The notes under the pieces are model-generated. The model made no database searches. It was not told the DNA's origin and saw only the letters and a program-made list of their open reading frames with translations. Of a DNA stretch of 54,204 nt, positions 42,888-50,205 are shown in pieces. A program made the position numbers and the translations under genes. The DNA is from an uncultured Clostridia bacterium. GTDB taxonomy: Bacteria; Bacillota; Clostridia; Christensenellales; DTU072. The stretch lies in NCBI GenBank assembly GCA_944349735.1, contig CALVNM010000005.1:1-54204 (forward strand), written 5' to 3'. Numbering within the stretch: the first letter of the stretch is position 1; each line of letters opens with the position of its first letter.

Positions 42888-43595
42888 TTATAGTTCTATA
42901 TTTTCGCTCTCTATGGTGTGTCTCAGTTTTATTAGAGCTGCTTTCTCCATTCTCGATACGTACGATCTGGATATACCGAGCTTCTCCGCGGTCTCCTGCT
43001 GGGTAAGCGGCGCTTCTCCGTCCAGTCCGTAGCGATAGCCGATCAGAAGCTTTTCGCGCGGTTTAAGGTTGTTTTCTATCAGTCTTTTAAGCGTGCCGCG
43101 TTTGAGTTCCGTTTCCATATTCGTATATACGGAGTCTTCGTCTACGGCGAGCATATCGACTATCGCCACGTCGTTCCCTTCTTTGTCCGCGCCTACGCGG
43201 TCGTATATGGATACGTCGCTCCTCCGTTTCTTGTAACCGCGCATCGCCATAAGTATCTCGTTTTCTATACAGCGCGACGCATACGTCGCGAGAGTGGTCG
43301 ATTTCCCCGGCTTATAGCTGTCTATCGCCTTGATAAGCCCGTACGTGCCCACCGACAGAAGCTCGTCTTTATCGGGATAATTGACGTATTTTTTTGCGAT
43401 ATAGACCACCAGCCGCAGATTATGATTGATAAGTACCTCTCTCGCTTTCATATCGCCCGCGCGATACTTTTCGAGATATTCCTTTTCCTTTTCGTGCGAT
43501 AAAGGGTGCGGGAAGGAGTGGGCGTTCTCTATCCCCGACGTGAGAAGCAGTATGTTGGAAAGCAGCGCGAAAAATCCCTCGATAATTATAATCAA
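42888..43595 (-). CDS. sigK: Sporulation sigma factor K
   Basis: A late mother-cell sigma factor of about 235 residues. A hydrophobic pro-sequence (IEGFFALLSNILLL) precedes region 2 (NLRLVVYIAKKYVNYPDKDELLSVG; TLATYASRCIENEILMAMR) and region 4 (TQQETAEKLGISRSYVSRMEK). Pro-SigK of Bacillus has the same layout and is cut by SpoIVFB. I place the start at TTG 43595, where family similarity begins; the frame extends to 43700 without an ATG or a ribosome binding site. The gene is continuous, so no skin element interrupts it. It is convergent with the RluA gene. Confidence 0.92.
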   Translation of the reverse strand: MIIIIEGFFALLSNILLLTSGIENAHSFPHPLSHEKEKEYLEKYRAGDMKAREVLINHNLRLVVYIAKKYVNYPDKDELLSVGTYGLIKAIDSYKPGKSTTLATYASRCIENEILMAMRGYKKRRSDVSIYDRVGADKEGNDVAIVDMLAVDEDSVYTNMETELKRGTLKRLIENNLKPREKLLIGYRYGLDGEAPLTQQETAEKLGISRSYVSRMEKAALIKLRHTIESENIEL

Positions 43596-43753
43596 CCCCC
43601 GTGCAAGGTTATTATATTCGCTTCCGGTACAAAAGTTGACAATTTTCGCGATATGTAAGTTAAGAGGGCTTTTCTTCGGAATAATAAAGTTTTCTTGCAA
43701 AAATATAGCGATAGGGGAGCGCTAAAGAACGGCGTTTGCGAGCTGTCTATAAA

Positions 43754-43781
43754 CCGCGACCCGCCTTTTAGCGGGTCGCGG
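43754..43781 (-). terminator. Terminator hairpin of rnpB
   Basis: A perfect 11-bp GC-rich stem (CCGCGACCCGC, 43754-43764, with its complement at 43771-43781) and six-base loop follow directly after the RNase P RNA on the minus strand. Only TTTA follows, so the T-run is short. Confidence 0.75.
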
Positions 43782-44094
43782 GTTAGCCTGTAAGCCGAGT
43801 TCTGTCGAGGACGGTCATCTGTCTTGGCCTGCAGTCGCCTGCAGGCTCCAGCGATTGAGGGAAGGGACGGGCGATCCATTCTTCCTTTTCTCTTGCATCG
43901 AGCGGGGTTTACACGGCCAATTTCGTCGCCGAACTGCCGGTGCGCTCTTACCGCACCTTTTCACCCTTACGGCTTGCGCCGCGGTTCTTTTCTGTTGCAC
44001 TTTCCCTGGAGTTGCCTCCGGCAGGATTTCTCTGCCGCTCTGCCCTGTGATGCTCGGACTTTCCTCACCCGTAGGGTGCAACCGTCCGGCTAAC
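43782..44094 (-). ncRNA. rnpB: RNase P RNA, catalytic subunit
   Basis: About 313 bases on the minus strand. The ends pair as helix P1: GTTAGCC at the 5' end (44094-44088) with GGCTAAC at the 3' end (43788-43782). Conserved elements are visible: GAGGAAAGTCCGAGC near the 5' end (CR-I), ACAGAA followed by the GGCTTAC block near the 3' end (CR-V), and the P4 partners. The overall plan fits the ancestral type A form used by most bacteria and not the Bacillus type B. It processes tRNA 5' ends. The ends given are those of P1; the promoter places the start at 44094. Confidence 0.95.
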
Positions 44095-44100
44095 GCATAA

Positions 44101-44129
44101 ATCTTACCACCTTAGCGTATCTTTGTCAA
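44101..44129 (-). promoter_or_regulatory. Promoter of rnpB
   Basis: Minus strand TTGACA (44124-44129, perfect), 17-bp spacer, TAAGAT (44101-44106). The first base of helix P1 lies exactly six bases beyond the -10, as expected for the transcription start. Confidence 0.82.
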
Positions 44130-44156
44130 CGATTATGCCTAATACCCGCTTCCGTG

Positions 44157-44185
44157 TTGACTTTATTTATTGCGCGTGATAATAT
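44157..44185 (+). promoter_or_regulatory. Promoter of rarA, predicted leaderless
   Basis: TTGACT (44157-44162), 17-bp spacer, TAATAT (44180-44185) with an extended -10 TGA. The start is expected near 44192, at most two bases before the ATG at 44194. There is no ribosome binding site. Confidence 0.62.
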
Positions 44186-44193
44186 AAAGCCGT

Positions 44194-45489
44194 ATGTATC
44201 TTTTCGATTCCGCGCGACAAGAACTCGCCCCGTTGAGCGAGAGAATGAGAGCAAATAAATTGGAGGACTTCATAGGGCAGAAACACCTGATTTACGAAGG
44301 CTCCCTTATAAGCCGCGCGATAAGGGCGGACAGGCTCGGAAGCTGTATATTTTACGGTCCTCCCGGAACGGGCAAAACCACGCTTGCCAATATTATAGCG
44401 GAGAGCACGGGAGCCGCTTACGTATATCTCAACGCAGTGTCCTCCGGAGTGGCGGACGCAAAGAAAGTTATCGACGACGCTCGGGACAGGCTGTCTTTTT
44501 ACGGGAAGCGCACCTATCTTCTCCTCGATGAATGTCACCGCTGGACCAAGGCGCAGTCTGATTGCGTGCTGAGCGCCATTGAGAAAGGTGAAATAGTTTT
44601 CATAGGAAGCACTACGGAGAATCCTTACGTTTCGATGACGAAAGCCATCGTCAGCCGTTGCCGCATATTCGAATTCAAACAGCTTACCGAGGACGAGGTC
44701 AAAGAGGGACTGTTACGCGCGGTGCGCGATACGGAAAAGGGACTGGGCAACTATAACGTAGAGCTTGACGACGACGCGCTCGGACATCTCGCGTGGGTCA
44801 GTAACGGCGATCTCCGCACCGCGCTCAACGCGCTCGAGCTTGCGGTGCTTACTACCGATCCCGATGCGGACGGGAAGATACATATCACTCGTAAGACTGC
44901 GACCGAAGTCACGCAAAGGCGGGCGTTGTCGGTGGACGAGAGCCTGTACTACGATATTTTAAGTGCGTTTTGCAAGAGTTTAAGAGGAAGCGATCCCGAC
45001 GCGGCGGTCTATTACGCGATGCGTCTCATAAATGCCGGTTGCGATCCCATGCTTGTGGCGAGAAGGCTCATAGTACACAGCGCCGAGGATGTGGGACTTG
45101 CCGATCCGCGGGCGTTGACAATAGCGGTCAGCGCTCAATACGCGCTCGAAAAACTCGGACTTCCCGAAGGAAGAATACCGCTTACCGAGGCTATCATATA
45201 CGTGGCGCAGGCGCCGAAATCCAATTCCGTCGTCAACGCGCTGTATTCCGCCGACGACGCAAGCAAGCAAGCGGAGGACGCCACGATACCGTATTATCTC
45301 AGGGACGCAAACTACAAGACCGAGAAGGTTACGGGATATAAATATCCTCATAATTTCGGCGGTTGGGTAGAACAGCAATATTTACCCGACGCTCTTAAGG
45401 ACGCCCGGTTCTATTTCCCGAGCAATAACGGCGAAGAGAAAGGAGCGGTCATACTCAAAGAAGCACGCGGCACCAAACCGCGCAAATAA
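44194..45489 (+). CDS. rarA: Replication-associated recombination protein RarA (MgsA)
   Basis: A 431-residue AAA+ ATPase related to clamp loaders, acting at stalled replication forks. The N-terminal MRANKLEDFIGQKHL, Walker A GPPGTGKTT near residues 54-62, Walker B LLLDECHRW and sensor IGSTTENPY are visible; the C-terminal tetramerisation domain includes GYKYPHNFGGWVEQQYLP. Length is normal. No ribosome binding site precedes the ATG, but a promoter ends eight bases upstream. It is divergent from rnpB. Confidence 0.96.
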   Translation: MYLFDSARQELAPLSERMRANKLEDFIGQKHLIYEGSLISRAIRADRLGSCIFYGPPGTGKTTLANIIAESTGAAYVYLNAVSSGVADAKKVIDDARDRLSFYGKRTYLLLDECHRWTKAQSDCVLSAIEKGEIVFIGSTTENPYVSMTKAIVSRCRIFEFKQLTEDEVKEGLLRAVRDTEKGLGNYNVELDDDALGHLAWVSNGDLRTALNALELAVLTTDPDADGKIHITRKTATEVTQRRALSVDESLYYDILSAFCKSLRGSDPDAAVYYAMRLINAGCDPMLVARRLIVHSAEDVGLADPRALTIAVSAQYALEKLGLPEGRIPLTEAIIYVAQAPKSNSVVNALYSADDASKQAEDATIPYYLRDANYKTEKVTGYKYPHNFGGWVEQQYLPDALKDARFYFPSNNGEEKGAVILKEARGTKPRK

Positions 45490-45521
45490 ATTAACGAAAA
45501 TTGTAGAAAAGGAGAAAAACA

Positions 45522-46058
45522 ATGGCAGATCTCAAAGGAACACAGACCGAGAAAAATCTTTGGACGGCGTTCGCCGGCGAAAGTCAGGCGCGCAACAAAT
45601 ACGATTATTTCGCTTCCGCGGCGAAGAAAGCCGGCTTCGAGCAGATAGCGGCGATATTCGCAGAGACGGCGCTCAACGAAAAAGAGCACGCCAAGCTTTG
45701 GTTCAAGGAGCTGGGCGGGATAGGCGACACTATAGCCAATCTTACCGCGGCTGCGGCAGGCGAAAATTACGAATGGGTCGAAATGTATAAAGAATTCGCG
45801 GAAACCGCCGAAAAAGAAGGATTCGCAAAGCTTGCAGAGCGTTTCAGAGGCGTAGCTGCTATCGAAAAGACTCACGAAGAGCGTTATCGCGCGCTGCTCG
45901 CAAACGTAGTTAACGGCGAAGTTTTCGCCAAGAGCGAAGTGAAAGTATGGCGTTGCCGTAACTGCGGTCATCTGCATATCGGCAAGGAAGCTCCCGAAGA
46001 ATGCCCCGTCTGCGCGCATCCCAGAGCTTACTTCGAACTCGAGAAGGAAAATTATTAA
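45522..46058 (+). CDS. rbr: Rubrerythrin
   Basis: A 178-residue non-haem iron peroxidase that protects anaerobes from hydrogen peroxide. The ferritin-like four-helix part has iron ligands in [32 protein letters not shown] and EKTHEERY. The C-terminal rubredoxin-like centre has C-x2-C at [10 protein letters not shown] (near residue 145) and C-x2-C at [20 protein letters not shown] precedes the ATG. No operator for PerR is evident in the short upstream gap. It is a marker of an anaerobic lifestyle. Confidence 0.97.
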   Translation: MADLKGTQTEKNLWTAFAGESQARNKYDYFASAAKKAGFEQIAAIFAETALNEKEHAKLWFKELGGIGDTIANLTAAAAGENYEWVEMYKEFAETAEKEGFAKLAERFRGVAAIEKTHEERYRALLANVVNGEVFAKSEVKVWRCRNCGHLHIGKEAPEECPVCAHPRAYFELEKENY

Positions 46059-46097
46059 TTCGTTTGCCGTGATACGGCTATAAAAACACGTTTATTA

Positions 46098-46129
46098 CGC
46101 GCCGCAAGTCATTTAAACTTTGCGGCGCG
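46098..46129 (+). other. Perfect 10-bp hairpin upstream of the ABC exporter
   Basis: CGCGCCGCAA (46098-46107) and TTGCGGCGCG (46120-46129) are exact complements around a 12-base loop. No T-run follows; the ABC gene begins at 46141. It may end or stabilise the rubrerythrin mRNA or limit read-through into the exporter. Confidence 0.6.
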
Positions 46130-46140
46130 CGGGTAACATT

Positions 46141-46905
46141 ATGATAGAAATCGACAACCTTACCAAAATTTATTCCGGTTCAGGGCGGAAAGCCGTCGAC
46201 GGAGTTACTTTCGCCGTGCGTAACGGAGAGATATTCGGATTCCTCGGACCGAACGGAGCCGGGAAGTCCACGACTATAAAGTGCCTGACGGGTATGCTGA
46301 ATTACACCGAAGGCACGATAAGGATTTGCGGGAGTGACATAAAATCTAATCCCGTGGAAGCAAAAAGGAAAATAGGCTACGTTCCCGACGAACACGTCCT
46401 GTACGAGGGACTGACGGGAAGGCAGTACGTATATTTTGTGGCGGACGTATTCGGAGTCGCTACGGGCAAACGCGAGAGCGAAACGGAACGCTTAGCGGAA
46501 ATTTTCGGGCTTAAAGACAAGCTCGACGATCCCGTGTCATCGTACTCTCACGGCATGAAGCAGAAAATCTCGATAATATCCGCGCTCGTGCACGATCCCG
46601 AGGTATTCGTTCTCGACGAACCGATGATGGGTCTTGACCCCGCGTCGAGCTATAACCTCAAACAGCTTATGCGAGAGTACGCGAATGCCGGCAAAACGGT
46701 GTTTTTCTCCTCGCACGTTCTGGACGTCGTCGAGAAGATATGCGACCGCGTCGCGATAATCAACGAAGGTAAGATAATCGCCGTCTGCGACATGCAGGAA
46801 CTTAAAGAAAAGAGGAGCGACCTTTCCCTTGAGGAACTTTTCCTCAAACTTACGGGAGCGGAGACGGAACGCGCGGTTTACGCGGAAGCGCACGAAGGGA
46901 TATGA
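46141..46905 (+). CDS. ABC transporter ATP-binding protein
   Basis: A 254-residue ABC ATPase of the ABC-2 exporter type. Walker A is GPNGAGKST near residues 41-49, the Q-loop region is GYVPDEHVLYEGL, the signature is YSHGMKQK, and Walker B is VFVLDEPMMGLD, followed by the SSHVLD H-loop. I use ATG 46141 (MIEIDNLTKIY), with only a weak GGGT upstream; a TTG at 46120 is in frame inside the upstream hairpin. The end overlaps the permease start by four bases. Substrate is unknown. Confidence 0.92.
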   Translation: MIEIDNLTKIYSGSGRKAVDGVTFAVRNGEIFGFLGPNGAGKSTTIKCLTGMLNYTEGTIRICGSDIKSNPVEAKRKIGYVPDEHVLYEGLTGRQYVYFVADVFGVATGKRESETERLAEIFGLKDKLDDPVSSYSHGMKQKISIISALVHDPEVFVLDEPMMGLDPASSYNLKQLMREYANAGKTVFFSSHVLDVVEKICDRVAIINEGKIIAVCDMQELKEKRSDLSLEELFLKLTGAETERAVYAEAHEGI

Positions 46906-48629
46906 ACGAAGGTTTCAGACAGTACGGCGTACTCCTGAAAGCGCTCGTACGTAACAATTTATATAATCTTTTGCGAGCTCGTCGCAACCGTATAAAGACC
47001 TCGAAAGACCGCGCAAAAAGCGCGGGTTTGGCGGTAGCCGTCGTTTTCGGCATCCTTGCTTTTGTGTTTTTCGAGGTCATGATTGCCTTTTCGCTCGCTT
47101 CTTCAGCGTTTAAGAGCGGGTTATACGACGAGGTCATTTACGTTTTCCTGACCGCGGCGCAACTGATAGTATTCTTTTTCGGGATACTTACGGTCACGAG
47201 CAATCTGTATTTTTCCAAAGACAACGCGATACTCGCGCCGATGCCTTTCCGGAGATCGGTGGTGTTTTCCGCGAAATTCACCGTTGCTTACTTCGGAGAA
47301 CTGTTTATCTCGGCGTTGTTCGTCATACCCACTACCGTTACGGTAGGAGTCGTCGCCGCCGTGAACGGTTTCCCGTTCCCGTGGTATTATTACCCTCTGT
47401 GCGTAGCAGCCGCGTTTGTCGCGCCCATAGTGCCGCTCATACTTATATCTTTCGTATCGGTGCCGCTCATGAGGCTTGCCGCGGTTTTCAAACGCCATAA
47501 AGTAGGACAGGCTCTAGCCATGACCGTATTGTACGGCACTTTCATAGCCCTGTATTTCGCCATGATAATAGGATTTAACGCAAACGATCCCGGCGAATCG
47601 CTTAGCGGCGGAGCCGTGGACGCCATCCGCGTCGTTAAGGAAATAGGCATTCTCAATCTTCCGCTCGTCGCCCTGATGACGGGAGTAAAGCTGACCTCGG
47701 ACGGCGTGATCGCCACAGTGTGCGTAAGTCTCGGCGTCGCGGCGCTCATTGCTCTTACGTTCGCGGCAGGCGCGTTTGTGTCTTTTACGAGCGAAGAGGG
47801 ATCCGCCGCAGGCGCGCGGCGCAAACGTAAAAGCATAACCGTTTTCGAGGCTGCGTCGACGCCGGGCGCGAAGCGATCCGTTTATTCTGCGTTTCTCGTC
47901 AAAGAATTAAAAACGCTTCTCAATACGCCGGTACTTCTCATGAACGTTATATTGACGCTCGTGCTTCCCGCCGTTATGATGGTATTTTTCAGATTGGTGT
48001 ATTCCGGCGGCGAAGAATTCGATATGTTTACCGTGGACGGCGTAAATATGCTTGTATTGGGCATGATAACGTATGTCTGCTTTCTCGTTTGCGGCTCTTA
48101 CAACCCGGTTTCGTCAATAGGCTTTTCACGCGAGGGTAAAAATCTCTTGTATTTGAAGACGCTGCCCGTATCCGCGAAAGTCATAGTATATTCCAAACTC
48201 GCTTTCGCTACCGCGGTAAGCGTTATATCCGTGATATTTATGGCGGTAGCATTCCCGTTCTGTACCGGGATATATAACCCCGTGGCGATAGTGTTGTTCC
48301 CGATACTTATGCTCGCCGGCAGTTTCGCGTCAAATTGCATGTTGCTTTTCAACGATCTCAAAAATCCCAATTACACCTGGAACAATATAAGCGAAATTTC
48401 CAAAAACAATAAACGTCTCGTAAAACCCATGCTGCTGAATCTGTTGATAGGACTTGCATACGCGGTACTCGCGTGCGTACTGGGTTCGCTCAAAGCGGGC
48501 GGGAACGCGTACGGCGTTCTGGGGATATTCTTCGGCGTATCCGTCGTGCCGCCGATCATAATTTCGGTGCTGGCTCTCGGCAAGCTCACCGCCGATCCGC
48601 AAAAGTTTTTCGACGAGATAGGAGGTTAA
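46902..48629 (+). CDS. ABC-2 type transporter permease
   Basis: A 575-residue permease with about twelve hydrophobic segments split in two halves by a basic cytosolic loop near residues 300-330 (ARRKRKSITVFEAAS). The N-terminus is basic and cytosolic (NLLRARRNRIKTSKDRAK). The layout fits the large ABC-2 permeases paired with a single ATPase in Firmicutes. Start overlaps the ATPase stop, so the two are coupled. It probably exports a peptide, lipid or drug; the sequence does not decide. ruvX follows at once. Confidence 0.85.
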   Translation: MNEGFRQYGVLLKALVRNNLYNLLRARRNRIKTSKDRAKSAGLAVAVVFGILAFVFFEVMIAFSLASSAFKSGLYDEVIYVFLTAAQLIVFFFGILTVTSNLYFSKDNAILAPMPFRRSVVFSAKFTVAYFGELFISALFVIPTTVTVGVVAAVNGFPFPWYYYPLCVAAAFVAPIVPLILISFVSVPLMRLAAVFKRHKVGQALAMTVLYGTFIALYFAMIIGFNANDPGESLSGGAVDAIRVVKEIGILNLPLVALMTGVKLTSDGVIATVCVSLGVAALIALTFAAGAFVSFTSEEGSAAGARRKRKSITVFEAASTPGAKRSVYSAFLVKELKTLLNTPVLLMNVILTLVLPAVMMVFFRLVYSGGEEFDMFTVDGVNMLVLGMITYVCFLVCGSYNPVSSIGFSREGKNLLYLKTLPVSAKVIVYSKLAFATAVSVISVIFMAVAFPFCTGIYNPVAIVLFPILMLAGSFASNCMLLFNDLKNPNYTWNNISEISKNNKRLVKPMLLNLLIGLAYAVLACVLGSLKAGGNAYGVLGIFFGVSVVPPIIISVLALGKLTADPQKFFDEIGG

Positions 48630-49043
48630 ATGAGAAAAATAGCTTTGGATGTGGGTGACGTCCGTATAGGGATAGCCACCAGCGACATAATGGGAATAAT
48701 AGCTTCGGGATACGAAACTTACGTGCGTAAAGGCGGAGAAGCGGATTACGAATACATAGCGGCTTTCTGCAAAACGCACGACGCAGACGAAGTCGTGGTG
48801 GGACTGCCGGTCAATATGGACGGTACGGAAGGACCGCGTGCCGAACTCACGAGAGCTTTTGCCGAGGAACTTGAAAGTTATCTCGGCGGCATACCGGTCA
48901 AATTCCAGGACGAACGCCTTACTACGGTACAGGCGGAACGCATGCTTATACAGGGGGGCGTCAGGCGCGACAAGCGCAAAAAAGTGATCGACAAAGTGGC
49001 GGCTACGCTTATACTGCAGGCATATCTGGATTCCCGCCGCTGA
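48630..49043 (+). CDS. ruvX: RuvX/YqgF putative Holliday junction resolvase
   Basis: A 137-residue RNase H-fold nuclease. The first acidic residue is in LDVGDVRIGIATSD, the second block is VVGLPVNMDGTEGPRA, and the C-terminal acidic residue is in the KVAATLILQAYLD helix; FQDERLTT is typical. Members act in 16S rRNA 5' processing or as Holliday junction resolvases. TAGGAGGTTAA precedes the ATG. A DUF1292 gene follows, as in Bacillus (yrrK-yrzB). Confidence 0.95.
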   Translation: MRKIALDVGDVRIGIATSDIMGIIASGYETYVRKGGEADYEYIAAFCKTHDADEVVVGLPVNMDGTEGPRAELTRAFAEELESYLGGIPVKFQDERLTTVQAERMLIQGGVRRDKRKKVIDKVAATLILQAYLDSRR

Positions 49044-49081
49044 CGGTAAATAAAACTACGACATATAAGGAGACAGACTCT

Positions 49082-49435
49082 ATGAGCGACAAAGTTAAAG
49101 ACAAGAATCTAAAACCCGAAGAGATCGAAGATCTCGAAGAAGAGGAGGAAGTAGTCGTTCTCGTTAACGAGGAGACTGGAGAAGAAGCGGAATTTTCGCT
49201 GCTCGCGATGCTCGAAGTGGGTGAGAAGACATACGCGTATCTAGAACCCGTGGAAGCTCTCGAAGGCTTCGAGGAAGGAGACCTCCTCATCAACGAAGTC
49301 GAATGGGACGACGACGGCAACGAGCGTTTTCTGCCCGTTGAGAACGACGAAGAGATCGAGGCGGCTTTCGCGGCTTTCGACGACGAATACTTCAAGCGCT
49401 ACGGCGTGCACTGCGACGGCAGCGATGAAGAATAA
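49082..49435 (+). CDS. DUF1292 protein (YrzB-like)
   Basis: A 117-residue very acidic protein. A Glu/Asp-rich N-terminal 30 residues precedes the DUF1292 core: VVVLVNEETGEEAEFSLL, GEKTYAYLEP and EEGDLLINEVEWDDDGNERFLPV. The C-terminal tail is again acidic. The function of the family is unknown; it regularly follows ruvX in Firmicutes. AAGGAGACAGACTCT precedes the ATG. The last 11 bases overlap the cyclophilin start. Confidence 0.9.
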   Translation: MSDKVKDKNLKPEEIEDLEEEEEVVVLVNEETGEEAEFSLLAMLEVGEKTYAYLEPVEALEGFEEGDLLINEVEWDDDGNERFLPVENDEEIEAAFAAFDDEYFKRYGVHCDGSDEE

Positions 49436-50078
49436 TTTCGCGCGCCGCATAGCGGCGACGGTATTGCTTGTCGCAACGATGATATTAGTTGCGACGGCTT
49501 TCGGCTGTAAAGAAAAGGAGAACGCGAATATGAATAAAAACCCCGTCGCAACTTTCGTTATCAAAGCGCAGAGCGGCGAGTCGCTGACCGTGCGTATCGA
49601 GCTCTATCCCGATAAAGCTCCGATCACCGTGGCGAATTTTACGGAGCTTGCTAATTCCGGTTTTTACGACGGACTTACTTTCCACAGAGTGGTGCCCGGC
49701 GGTTGCATACAGGGCGGAGGTTATAGAATAACCGAGACGGATCAGGGTTTATCTCTCGATTATCCCGAAGGCGAACCCGAGCCGATAAAAGGAGAATTCG
49801 CGTCCAACGGCTGGGACTCAAACGACATCGCTCACGAAGCGGGCGTCATATCGATGGCGCGTACGTCCGATCCCGATTCGGCTACTTCGCAATTCTTTAT
49901 CTGTGTGGGAAGTTATCCGAGCTGGGACGGCGAGTACGCCGCTTTCGGCAAGGCGACTGACGAAGAAAGTCTCAAAAATATCGCCGCGCTCGGCAGAAGT
50001 ACTTACATGAACGCGGGAAGCGGTTTCACCACATTCCCGTATCCTCTGGTAAGCATCATATCCGTCAGAGTAGCCTGA
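49425..50078 (+). CDS. Cyclophilin-type peptidyl-prolyl isomerase, predicted lipoprotein
   Basis: A 217-residue prolyl isomerase. From ATG 49425 a basic N-region and hydrophobic helix (TVLLVATMILVATAFGC) end at a lipobox-like cysteine near residue 28, so the protein should be anchored outside the membrane to fold secreted proteins. The cyclophilin domain has FHRVVPGGCIQGGG and the active-site block SMARTSDPDSATSQFFI. A second ATG at 49530 has a better site (AAGGAG, 9 bases upstream) and would give a 182-residue cytosolic form. The gene overlaps DUF1292 by 11 bases. Confidence 0.9.
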   Translation: MKNNFARRIAATVLLVATMILVATAFGCKEKENANMNKNPVATFVIKAQSGESLTVRIELYPDKAPITVANFTELANSGFYDGLTFHRVVPGGCIQGGGYRITETDQGLSLDYPEGEPEPIKGEFASNGWDSNDIAHEAGVISMARTSDPDSATSQFFICVGSYPSWDGEYAAFGKATDEESLKNIAALGRSTYMNAGSGFTTFPYPLVSIISVRVA

Positions 50079-50102
50079 AAGCGAGCAGGGATGCGTCTGA
50101 GC

Positions 50103-50197
50103 TTGACCGATAGGACGTATCGAGTAGATTTTTAAGGTAATAATTTACGTATCCGTGCGTTTTCCTACTTGAAAACGCGCGCGATATATGTTATCGT
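50103..50197 (+). promoter_or_regulatory. Promoter region of the MBG-domain surface protein gene
   Basis: Two candidates are visible. TTGACC (50103-50108) with TAGATT (50125-50130) has a 16-bp spacer and would give a long leader. TTGAAA (50169-50174) with TATCGT (50192-50197) has a 17-bp spacer and would start within a base or two of ATG 50206, that is, leaderless. No ribosome binding site is present in either case. Confidence 0.4.
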
Positions 50198-50205
50198 ATA
50201 TGTGT

